Source of the DNA: Acetatifactor sp.
Lineage (GTDB): Bacteria; Bacillota; Clostridia; Lachnospirales; Lachnospiraceae
Assembly (NCBI GenBank): GCA_024693365.1
Contig: JAILLF010000037.1
Location: 62,001-126,000, forward strand
DNA: 64,000 bases
Reading direction: 5' to 3'
The translations under genes were made by a program, and so were the position numbers. The notes below the pieces were generated by a model that saw only the letters and a program-made list of their open reading frames with translations, had not been told where the DNA came from and searched no databases. Numbering within the stretch: position 1 is the stretch's first letter; every line of letters starts with the position of its first letter. Below are positions 15,647 through 24,900 of the stretch, in pieces.

Positions 15647-17992
15647 ATGAAAAGAATAATACGTAAATCCTATTTGTGGGTGCTGACAATTGCTATGACA
15701 ATTATCCTTACAGGCTTGGAAGCACAGGCCGCGAGGGACAATGATTCAGCTGAAGCTGGGGCGAAGTCTGCCGGGATTGGGGCGAAGTCTGCCGGGGCTG
15801 GAGCGAATCTTGCCGGGGCCGGGGCGACGGCCCTTACGAGCATCAGGGAAGGATTTGAGGGTGGAGCCATTCCGGAGGGATGGACGCTGGAGACTGACGA
15901 TTCCTACTATCAGTGGAGAGTTGGAACCGGCGATTATGAAGACTACATGGGAGCATACGAGGGGAGTTACAATGCGCTGATCACGCATGGATATTATAAT
16001 GGCAGTAAGGGATGGCTGATCTCGCCAATGCTTGATCTGAGCGACGTGCCCAACATACCCAGTTTAAGCTTTTCTTACATGAACCGCAGATGGGGAAGCA
16101 GCGTCGATGAATTTGGCGTGTATTGGCGCGTAAACGGCGGCACGTGGCAGGAGTTGTTTTACGTGACGAAGGTGCACGAAGAATGGACGATGCAGACGGT
16201 TTATCTGCCGAATGCAGCAAGGAAGAAGAACGTACAGATCGGTTTTGTGGCCTTCGACAGGTATGGACGCGGCGTGGGCTTGGATGAAGTGGTGCTTTTG
16301 GCAAATGAGCAGTATTCCGTTACAATCTCCAATACCCTAACCCATGGTAAGATCACTGCGGATAAGGAATATACTGAAGCTGGAAAGATCGTGACCCTTA
16401 CAATCGAGCCGGATGGCATCCGGCAGATGGAAGCCTTGAACGTAAGGTGCGGAAACGAACGCATCACGGTGAAGAAAACGAGTGAAACACAGTATGATTT
16501 TGTCATGCCGGAAGGCAACGTTACCGTAGACGCAAGGTTTGAGTTGCCTAAGGGCCTTGCATTTTATGAAGATTTTGAAGGAGGTCATATTCCGGATGGC
16601 TGGTCTTTGGAGGATTGGGACGGCGACGGACAAACCTGGTACGTTCTGGCTAGCAATCAGACTTTGGATAAGAACGGACACACCTATTATCATTCAGAAT
16701 CTCAGGCATTAACCTCCGCTTCGTATAACAATGAAGCGCTCTTCCCTAATAACTGGGCCGTTAGTCCTGCCATATCGATTCCGGCCAATGCAAAGCTGTC
16801 CTTTTGGATCAAAGCGGATGATCCGGATTATCCAAATGAGAAAATGGCCGTTTACGTTGGGACAACCAACAACGTGAAGGCCATGAAAAAGGTTGGCGGC
16901 GATTATACGGCGACGCCAACATACGTACGCTATGAAGTGAATCTTAGCGCATATGCGGGACAAACGGTCTATCTGGGATTCCGTCATTACAACTCAACCG
17001 ACATGTACCGTCTAAATCTGGATGACGTGGCAATCATGGCTGAGGTGAGTGAAGAGCCCTTGACGGACGAGAATCTGGTGATTGCAAAGAAATCTTTGAC
17101 ATTGTATGACACGATCGCGATCGATTTTAAAGTACCGGTTTCAGCGATGGAAAAATATCACGATCCGTATCTTTTGGTGACCCAAAACAACGAAAAAGGA
17201 ACGGTCACGGAATATGAGACAGAAGGCGATTTCATGATTTTTACTTATCGCGTGATGCCACAGAGGATGGGGGACGCGGTGACGGTGGTTCCGCATGCGC
17301 TGAATGCATATAATGAGGACGTAGCGGGCGTGGCATTCACGTATTCCGTGACGGATTATTGTTATAACATGCTTGGCAAGGAACAATATCAGGGAGACGG
17401 GTACGCATCCCTCCGGAGGCTTCTGGTGGACATTCTGCTTTATGGATCGGCGGCGCAGCAGTACGTAAATTACAAGACGGATGCCCTGGCAGGATCACGA
17501 CTGACGACGGCGCAGCTAGCCATGGGGACGGACGTGAATCAGCCGATGACGTATCAGACTGTAAAACTCAAGGATTTTGCGACCGTGAGCGAAGAGGATG
17601 CCATGGCCAGCATCGAAAAGGCGGCACTCTATCTTGAGTCGGCGGTGAACGTACAGTTTAAGTTCACGGCAAGAGACCTTGCAGGGCTGCGGGTGGTGAT
17701 CACGGACGACGAAGCCTGTACGAACGTTATCGGCGAGTATGCAACAAATAAGGATATGATCGACACGGGCGGCTTGTATTTCGTAACTGTTAATGCTCTA
17801 AATGCCGGTCAGATGAGGAAGACGATTTACGCTACGGTAATGCAGGGAAGAAAGAAGGTTAGCAATACCTATCGCTATAGCATAGAGTCGTACGCGAATT
17901 CCATGAAGGGCAAGAACGTGACCCTCGACAATCTTCTTGACGCAATGATGCGCTACGGTGATTCCGCGAGAGCCTTTGCTGGCGGAAATTAA
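15647..17992 (+). CDS. Exported protein: two anchor-J domains, InlB-like repeat, C-terminal module
   Basis: Exported protein of 781 residues. ATG 15647 has GGGAGGA six bases upstream. The signal peptide ends at AQA (about residue 28). A Gly/Ala-rich low-complexity stretch follows, made of 21-bp DNA repeats. Residues of about 65-225 look like a choice-of-anchor J/cleaved-adhesin domain (EGFEGGAIPEGW, GWLISPMLDL). A divergent InlB-type repeat follows (VTISNTLTHGKITADKEY), then a second anchor-J domain at about 305-470 (YEDFEGGHIPDGWSLEDWDGDG, AVSPAISIPANAKLSFW). Residues 478-781 are the shared module, ending MMRYGDSARAF. Domains of this kind bind carbohydrate or proteins at the cell surface in other bacteria; the ligand is unknown. 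Confidence 0.85.
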   Translation: MKRIIRKSYLWVLTIAMTIILTGLEAQAARDNDSAEAGAKSAGIGAKSAGAGANLAGAGATALTSIREGFEGGAIPEGWTLETDDSYYQWRVGTGDYEDYMGAYEGSYNALITHGYYNGSKGWLISPMLDLSDVPNIPSLSFSYMNRRWGSSVDEFGVYWRVNGGTWQELFYVTKVHEEWTMQTVYLPNAARKKNVQIGFVAFDRYGRGVGLDEVVLLANEQYSVTISNTLTHGKITADKEYTEAGKIVTLTIEPDGIRQMEALNVRCGNERITVKKTSETQYDFVMPEGNVTVDARFELPKGLAFYEDFEGGHIPDGWSLEDWDGDGQTWYVLASNQTLDKNGHTYYHSESQALTSASYNNEALFPNNWAVSPAISIPANAKLSFWIKADDPDYPNEKMAVYVGTTNNVKAMKKVGGDYTATPTYVRYEVNLSAYAGQTVYLGFRHYNSTDMYRLNLDDVAIMAEVSEEPLTDENLVIAKKSLTLYDTIAIDFKVPVSAMEKYHDPYLLVTQNNEKGTVTEYETEGDFMIFTYRVMPQRMGDAVTVVPHALNAYNEDVAGVAFTYSVTDYCYNMLGKEQYQGDGYASLRRLLVDILLYGSAAQQYVNYKTDALAGSRLTTAQLAMGTDVNQPMTYQTVKLKDFATVSEEDAMASIEKAALYLESAVNVQFKFTARDLAGLRVVITDDEACTNVIGEYATNKDMIDTGGLYFVTVNALNAGQMRKTIYATVMQGRKKVSNTYRYSIESYANSMKGKNVTLDNLLDAMMRYGDSARAFAGGN
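15758..15820 (+). repeat. 21-bp in-frame tandem repeat, 3 copies
   Basis: Units at 15758-15778, 15779-15799 and 15800-15820 encode GAKSAGI, GAKSAGA and GANLAGA just after the signal peptide. This is a flexible Gly/Ala spacer whose length could vary by slippage without a frameshift. Confidence 0.85.
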
Positions 17993-18019
17993 GAATGGTT
18001 TTTGTAACTGTAAACAAAT

Positions 18020-18070
18020 AAACAAATCATTAACTTATGAGGAAAAGTTAAGGAAGAGGAGGTAGGTAAT
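18020..18070 (+). promoter_or_regulatory. Conserved leader hairpin before the solute-binding gene
   Basis: The 60-70 bases before TTG 18070 are nearly the same as those before TTG 21987. They include TTAACTT, the loop ATGAGGAA and AAGTTAA just upstream of the AGGAGG site. In the second copy the first arm is TTAGCTT, and pairing survives through a G-U wobble. A role in controlling translation is possible. Confidence 0.45.
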
Positions 18071-21000
18071 TGAAAGCAAAAGAAATCAGACGCAAATTGT
18101 ATGCACTCGCCTTGGTGGCTTGCATGGTATCGATGACCACGACGCCCGCACAGGCAGCAGGAAAAGCCCCGGCAACGCAACCGCAGCCCACCAGATTCAC
18201 GGCACCGGAGGTTCTGAAGGATGCGGATGGCCACGTTTATGACCTGGGCGGCATGGAAATTATTGTGCGCGATTGGTGGTCTTCAGATTATGAGGATCCG
18301 GACTATATCAAATCGGAGTATGAACTGGCAAGAGACGAATATCTTGACTGGATTCAGGAGACCTATAATTTCACGATCAAGCAAGTAGGGATTTCGGAAT
18401 GGAGCAACGTGCCCCAGGATTTTGTGGATTATGCATCCGCTCCTGCAGATGATAATAATTACGTCTTTGTGCTTCGCAACGACCAGCTTTTGACGAATGC
18501 CATGCAGGCAGGCTTGTGCGTGGATTTGAGCAAGCTGAGTTGTCTTGATTTTAGCAGGCAGAAGTTCCAGACGAACCTAACCCATCAGGTTTATACCTTT
18601 GGAGATGCCGTTTACGCAATGTATGCCGGGGGCTCAGAGCCCCGTGGAGGTGTCTACTTTAACAAGAGACTCCTTCAGGAAGCAGGCGTGGATCCCGACA
18701 GCATTTATGACATGCAACTGAACGGAACCTGGACTTGGGATGCGTTTGAGGAGCTTTGTCAAAAGGTTACGCGGGATACGGACAATGACGGCGTGATCGA
18801 CGTGTATGCATGCAATAGTAATACTGGCGTCATGATTGAGCAGGCGGTTTATTCCAATGGCGGGAACTTCATTACGAAGGATGCGGATGGAAAGTTTGTA
18901 AATGCATTAAAAGAAGACGCGTCCATTGAGGGCTTACGTTTCGCGCAGCACCTTTTGGATGAGCATTGGCAGCAGGAGCCTGATGGCGCTGCGTGGGATT
19001 ACTACAAGGAGGCTTATCTGAACGGCGAGTACGTGTTCCTCATTGATGAGGCGTACGTAATGAGCGCAAATCTTATGACATGGTATGATGAAAACGACCA
19101 CGTTGATCCAGAGCATCCCGGCATGAATGATCCCGTTGGCTTTGTTATGTTCCCGAAGGGACCTCAGGCTACGGATTACGTCAATTGCTGGAGTAATAAT
19201 TTCATGTGCATTCCGTCAAATTATGATGCCCAGCGCGCGTGGAACATTGCCTTTGCGTGGAATCTGTATACGGATGAAGTTCCCGGTTATGAAAATAATG
19301 ACGAGTGGAAGAAGGGTTACGAAGGGTTTGATGACCGCGCCCTCAATGAGACGCTTGCCATGATGCGAGCAAAGGGAACCGTCAACAGTAACTCTTTGGT
19401 AAGTGGTATCAGGTTATACGATGATTTCATTTGGCAGATATTCCCCCATGGGAATAACCTTGATGCCTTGCTCAAAGCTGAAGTCAGGGATTTGGATTAT
19501 CTCGTAAAAAAGGAGAATGGCGAGCAATTCCCTGAAGTTCTGAAAGATGCCGAAGGAAGGCCTTATGACCTTGGCGGCATGGAGATCATCGTTGCCGATT
19601 GGTTTTCTTCTCCAGAACTCCCTGATGACACGATTCAGCAAAAGGCAAGAAAAGAGTATATTGAATGGATTCAGGAGACCTACAATTTCAAGATCGTAAA
19701 GCAGGCTGAATACCAGTGGAGTGACGTGGGTGAGAAGGTGCTGGAGTACGTCAACAATGGCGGAGACGACAAGAATTACGTGTTCACCCTTAGACCCGGA
19801 GTCGACGTTCTTGATGCCATGAGAGACGGAAAGTTCTATGACCTTTCGACCCTGGATTGTCTTGATTTCTCCGAGGAGAAATATCAGTCGAATCTTGCTC
19901 ACGAGAAGTACAGCCTTGGAAATGCCGTCTATGGCATGTCTGCTGACGATGGCGTGACAGGAGCCGGCTTATACTTTAACAAGCAAGTGCTTCGCCAAGC
20001 CGGAATCGATCCGGATTCGATCTATGACATGCAGGCGAACGGCACTTGGACGTGGGATAAATTCGAAGAACTTTGCCAAAGGCTGACCAGAGACTTGGAT
20101 AATGACGGCACCATTGACGTGTATGGTTGTGAGGGACATTATGGTGAACTGCTGAAATCTGCCGTGTATTCTAACGGAGGGTCCTTTATCGGTAAGGACG
20201 CAGATGGTATATTTACTTACGATATCGAGAATGCCGCAACGGTGGAAGGACTTGAGTTTGCCAAGAAGATCATGGACAACTACTGGGGGCAGGATCCGGA
20301 AGGCGCTGCAGGGGATTATTATCTTACTGCATTCAGCGATGGTCGGGTTGCTTTTTGCCCGGAATCCGTAGTTTACTCCACGGGGATCAATCCTTATTTT
20401 GAATGGTATAACCGTCCTGGTTTTGTCTCGTTCCCGAAGGGCCCCCGGGCTACGGACTACGTGAATTGCATGGACAATAACTTCGTTGTAATCCCCAGCT
20501 GTTATGATGCAGATCGTGCCTGGAGGATTGCTTTCGCATGGGACCTGTTTACGGATGAGACTTATGCCTACGATGAGAGCGAAATCTGGAAAGAATGGTA
20601 TAAAAATGACTTCGACGAGCGGGCCGTAAACGAAACCTTAGCCATGATGCGGGAGAAGGTAACCATTTCCAACCATAATTTGGTTCCGGGATTTGATCTT
20701 GGGAATGATTTTCTTTGGCATATCCCCCTGCACAATCCATCTTACTCCGTATCGGATGCCATTGATGCAAATCACGTAAAGATCGAGAACTCAGTCAGGG
20801 AAGCAAACGGAGAGCCCATCGTTATAGAGGACGTGAATTACGGGATCACCAATAAATCTCTGACGCTGTTTGACTACATTGCCGTAACGTTTAAGACGCC
20901 GACGTTGCTTTCCGAAACGGGTTATCATGATCCTTATCTGCTTGTAAAGATGAATGGAAAAGAGGCGATCCTCAAACCGGAACAGAAAGATAACATGTTG

Positions 21001-21750
21001 GTATATTCCCTGAACGTGGCACCCCACATGCTCGGAGACGAGATCATTGTTGAGCCTCATGCCACGGACGCACAGGGACGGGACATTGCCGGTGAGCGCA
21101 CGAGATATTCCGTAAAGACGTATTGCATGAACATGTTGAACAAGGAGGCCTACGCGGGCAGTGAATTTGCGGATCTGCGAAAGCTTTGCGTGGACATCTT
21201 GTTCTACGGCGAGAAGGCGCAGAAGTACGACAACTACAAGACGGATGACCTTGTGACGGCAGATCTTACCTGGGAACAGATCCAGATGGGAACGGACCAG
21301 AGCGTACAGATGGTATATAATAGCGTAAAGGACAAGGAGTATGAAACAGTCAGCGCAGCAGACAAGCGCGCTGAGATTGCAGCCGCTGCCCTGTACCTGG
21401 AGGGAGCCGTTATCATTCAGTTTAAGTTTACGGCAGAGGATTTAAGCGGATTGCGCGTAGTCGTGACCGACGGAACCAACGTGCTTGATGAGTACGTTCC
21501 CGATTCTGCAAAGAAAGATTCTAAGGGACGGTATTACATAGATTGCAATGCCCTGAACGCGTCACAGATGCGCAAGACGGTTTACGCGACGGTGATGAAA
21601 GGCGACAAGAAGGTGAGCAACACTTATTGTTACAGCATCGAATCCTACGCGGCAAACATGGTCGGAAAGGGGAATGAATCTCTTGACTATCTCCTTGGAG
21701 CGATGATGCGTTACGGTGATTCCGCAGCGGAATTCAAAAGAAATCATTAG
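18070..21750 (+). CDS. Exported protein with tandem solute-binding domains and C-terminal module
   Basis: Exported protein of 1226 residues starting at TTG 18070, with AGGAGG eight bases upstream. The signal peptide has cleavage likely after AQA near residue 33; LVAC at residues 15-18 also fits a lipobox, so a lipoprotein is possible. Two copies of a family-1 extracellular solute-binding domain follow, at about 47-485 and 488-915. Each opens with KDAxGxxYDLGGMEII and contains GTWTWDxFEELCQ and a calcium-loop-like DxDNDGxIDVY. Residues 923-1226 are the shared module. The domains resemble carbohydrate ABC-transporter binding proteins, but there is no permease or ATPase beside the gene and two binding domains on one chain is unusual. 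Inference: a surface capture or sensing protein. Confidence 0.85.
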   Translation: MKAKEIRRKLYALALVACMVSMTTTPAQAAGKAPATQPQPTRFTAPEVLKDADGHVYDLGGMEIIVRDWWSSDYEDPDYIKSEYELARDEYLDWIQETYNFTIKQVGISEWSNVPQDFVDYASAPADDNNYVFVLRNDQLLTNAMQAGLCVDLSKLSCLDFSRQKFQTNLTHQVYTFGDAVYAMYAGGSEPRGGVYFNKRLLQEAGVDPDSIYDMQLNGTWTWDAFEELCQKVTRDTDNDGVIDVYACNSNTGVMIEQAVYSNGGNFITKDADGKFVNALKEDASIEGLRFAQHLLDEHWQQEPDGAAWDYYKEAYLNGEYVFLIDEAYVMSANLMTWYDENDHVDPEHPGMNDPVGFVMFPKGPQATDYVNCWSNNFMCIPSNYDAQRAWNIAFAWNLYTDEVPGYENNDEWKKGYEGFDDRALNETLAMMRAKGTVNSNSLVSGIRLYDDFIWQIFPHGNNLDALLKAEVRDLDYLVKKENGEQFPEVLKDAEGRPYDLGGMEIIVADWFSSPELPDDTIQQKARKEYIEWIQETYNFKIVKQAEYQWSDVGEKVLEYVNNGGDDKNYVFTLRPGVDVLDAMRDGKFYDLSTLDCLDFSEEKYQSNLAHEKYSLGNAVYGMSADDGVTGAGLYFNKQVLRQAGIDPDSIYDMQANGTWTWDKFEELCQRLTRDLDNDGTIDVYGCEGHYGELLKSAVYSNGGSFIGKDADGIFTYDIENAATVEGLEFAKKIMDNYWGQDPEGAAGDYYLTAFSDGRVAFCPESVVYSTGINPYFEWYNRPGFVSFPKGPRATDYVNCMDNNFVVIPSCYDADRAWRIAFAWDLFTDETYAYDESEIWKEWYKNDFDERAVNETLAMMREKVTISNHNLVPGFDLGNDFLWHIPLHNPSYSVSDAIDANHVKIENSVREANGEPIVIEDVNYGITNKSLTLFDYIAVTFKTPTLLSETGYHDPYLLVKMNGKEAILKPEQKDNMLVYSLNVAPHMLGDEIIVEPHATDAQGRDIAGERTRYSVKTYCMNMLNKEAYAGSEFADLRKLCVDILFYGEKAQKYDNYKTDDLVTADLTWEQIQMGTDQSVQMVYNSVKDKEYETVSAADKRAEIAAAALYLEGAVIIQFKFTAEDLSGLRVVVTDGTNVLDEYVPDSAKKDSKGRYYIDCNALNASQMRKTVYATVMKGDKKVSNTYCYSIESYAANMVGKGNESLDYLLGAMMRYGDSAAEFKRNH

Positions 21751-21766
21751 TAAAGCATTCTGTCAT

Positions 21767-21795
21767 GGGGGAATGGGAAACCATTCCCCTTTTTT
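21767..21795 (+). terminator. Intrinsic terminator with GAAA loop
   Basis: GGGGAATGG (21768-21776) pairs with CCATTCCCC (21781-21789) around a GAAA tetraloop, followed by six T. The hairpin after the paralogous gene (25685-25712) has the same stem and loop, so gene and terminator were duplicated together. Confidence 0.88.
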
Positions 21796-21827
21796 ATGGG
21801 AACTTAAAAGGGCTTTTTAGTTTACCA

Positions 21828-21856
21828 TTGACGCAAAAATTGCAGTATCGTATATT
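21828..21856 (+). promoter_or_regulatory. Sigma-A promoter for the second solute-binding gene
   Basis: TTGACG (21828-21833), a 17-base spacer and TATATT (21851-21856). This gives a leader of about 120 bases that includes the conserved hairpin before TTG 21987. Confidence 0.7.
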
Positions 21857-21934
21857 TGAATTATAAGAATAATTATGGAGGGACAGACAGGCGGCAAATG
21901 CATCGCAGGCAGATCATTTTGTTACCGTAAACAA

Positions 21935-21987
21935 ATAATCAGATCATTAGCTTATGAGGAAAAGTTAAGGAAGAGGAGGCAGGTAAT
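21935..21987 (+). promoter_or_regulatory. Conserved leader hairpin (copy 2)
   Basis: TTAGCTT, ATGAGGAA, AAGTTAA, then the AGGAGG site. It is the counterpart of the leader at 18020-18070, with one stem change (C to U side kept as a G-U pair). Confidence 0.45.
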
Positions 21988-24900
21988 TGAAAGCGAAAGA
22001 GATCAGACGCAAATTGTATGCAATCGCAATGGCGGCTTGCATGGTATCGTTGACTGCAGCTCCGACGCAGGCTGCCGGGAAAGCCCCGTCAGCGCAGCCG
22101 ACGCAGCCAACCAGATTTACGGCGCCGGAGATTTTGAAGGACGCGAGTGGTCATGCGTATGACCTTGGCGGCATGGAGATCATTGTGCGCGACTGGTGGA
22201 CATCAACCTATGAAGACCCGGACGTGGAAAAAACAGAATACGAACTTGCAAGAGACGAATATCTCGACTGGATTCAGGAGACGTATAATTTCACGATTAA
22301 GCGCCAGGCGATTTCTGATTGGAGCAGTGCTCCCCAGGACTTTATTGATTATGCTTCTGCCCCGGCAGATGACAAAAACTATGTCTTTGTGCTTCGTGAT
22401 GATCCAACCATGGTGAAAGCTTTTAAAACGGGCTTATGCGCGGATTTAAGTAAGCTGAGTTGTCTTGACTTTAACGAGTGGAAGTTTCAGACGAATTTAA
22501 CCCATGAGGTTTACACCTATGGGGATGCAGTTTATGCAATGTATGCCGGTTATTCAGAGCCGCACGCAGGCGTGTATTTTAATAAAAGACTTCTTCAGGA
22601 AGCGGGAGTAGATCCCGATAGCATTTATGACATGCAATTGAACGGGACGTGGACCTGGGATGCGTTTGAGCAGCTCTGCAAAACGGTTACGCGGGATACG
22701 AACAACGACGGCGTGATCGACGTGTATGCGTGCAATTGCAATAATGGCGTGATGATCGAACAGGCTGTTTATTCCAATGGAGGCAATTTCATTTCGAAGG
22801 ATGCAAACGGCAAGCTTGTGAATTCACTGAAAGACGAAAAGTCTAAAGAAGGCCTGCGGTTTGCACAGAAACTGTTGGACGAGTATTGGCAGGTGGAGCC
22901 GGATGGCGCCGAGTGGGATTACTATAAAGAGGCTTACCTAAATGGTGAGTATGTTTTTCTCATTGACCATGCCTACACAATGGAATATGGGTTAATGCCT
23001 CAGTATGATGAGGATACTCACGAACTTGTTTATCCCGGCATGAGTGATCCTGTTGGATTTGTCATGTTCCCCAAGGGACCTCAGGCTACGGATTACGTCA
23101 ATTGCTGGAGCAATAATTTTTCATGCATTCCGTCAAATTATGATGCGGATCGCGCTTGGAAGATTGCTTTTGCGTGGAACCTGTATACGGATGAGGTCCC
23201 AGGGTTCGAGAATAATGAAGTATGGAAAGAGGAGTATAAAAACTTTGACGATCGTGCAATCAACGAGACCCTTGCAATGATGCGCGAAAAGGGAACCGTT
23301 ACCTGCGTTTCCGAGATTCCAGAATTACTTTTGGGCATGGATCTTACTTGGAACATACAACCTCACGGCAATAACCTTGATAAACTGATTGAAACCAATA
23401 TCAAAAATTGGGATTATCTCGTAAAGAGAGAGAACGGTGAAGTGCTGTTCCCGGAAGTTAAGAAGGATGCAAGCGGAAAACCTTATAACCTTGGTGGCAT
23501 GGAGATTGTTGTTGCCGATTGGTGGTCCGAACCGGAAAAACCGGCGGAAACGGTTGCGGAAATAGCCAGACAAGACTACCTCGATTGGATCCAGGAAACC
23601 TACAATTTCAAGATTTCCAGGCAAAGAATATGTGAGTGGAGCGATGCAAATGAAACGGCGTTGAATTACGTCAATGCAGGCGGGGACGACAAGAATTACG
23701 TATTTACCGTTCATACGGGCGATACCATCTTGGATGAAATGAAAGCCGGAAAGTTTTATGACCTTTCGACGCTGGATTGTCTTGACTTTTCAAAGAAGAA
23801 GTTCCAGGAGAGCAACACACACTTGCGCTGGAGTTACGAGGACGAAATTTACGGAATGAATGCGGATCGCATAGACTCCAGAGGTGGCGTACTCTTTAAC
23901 GTGCAGCTTCTTTGTGACGCGGGAATTAGTCCGAATGAAATCTACGACATGCAGGCGAATGGTACGTGGACCTGGGACAAGTTTGAAGAACTATGTAAAA
24001 AAGCGACCAAGGACGTAAATAATGACGGCGTCATAGACGTATACGGTTGTGAAGGTTATCCCACTTCAATAGCGGAAATGGCCGTTTATTCGAACGGAGG
24101 AGTTTACGTAGGTAAGGATGAGAATGGCAAGTTTACTTACAACGTAGAAGATGAAGCGACGGTGGAAGCGCTGGAGTTTACCAAAAAGCTTGTGGAAAGT
24201 GATTTTTGGAGACCAGATCCGGCAGGCGCTGAGTGGGACGATTATTATGATGCATTTTGCGACAGGAAAATCGCATTTATGCCAGGAGAATATATGTCGG
24301 TTTATGCCCCTTATTGGAATTACTTTGGAAAAGGGGATTTGGGGTTTGTGCTGTTCCCGAAGGGACCCAAGGGAGAGAATTACGCGGACTCCGTAAATGA
24401 CATAGCTCAGGTTATTCCCGGTTGCTATGACGAGGATCGCGCTTGGAAGATTGCCTTCGCATGGGATTTGTTTACGGACGAAACCTATGACTATGATGAC
24501 AGTGAAGAATGGAAAAAGAAGCTAGAGAATTTGGCAGACGAAAGGACGCTTCAGGAGACGCTCTCCATACCAACGGAGGGAATTGTTTCTTGCGAGAGTT
24601 TGATTCCTGGCCTTGAACTTGGTTACGGTATTACTTGGGAAATCAAAAAAGGCGGACCTTCCATTAGCGAGCTGCTCGACGCGAATAACGTTGAATTCAA
24701 GAACGCCATCCGGAATGCAAATGGAGATGGCCTCCTCGTTGAGAACACGGATTTGGCCATCACCAATAAAGCTCTGATGCTGTCTGACTGCATCGCTATT
24801 ACATTTAGAATGCCGGCACCGGTACCTAATGATGAATACCAAGATTATTTTATGGTTGTATATATGAAAGGAATAGGAGATGAAGTCTATCCGGAGCGGA

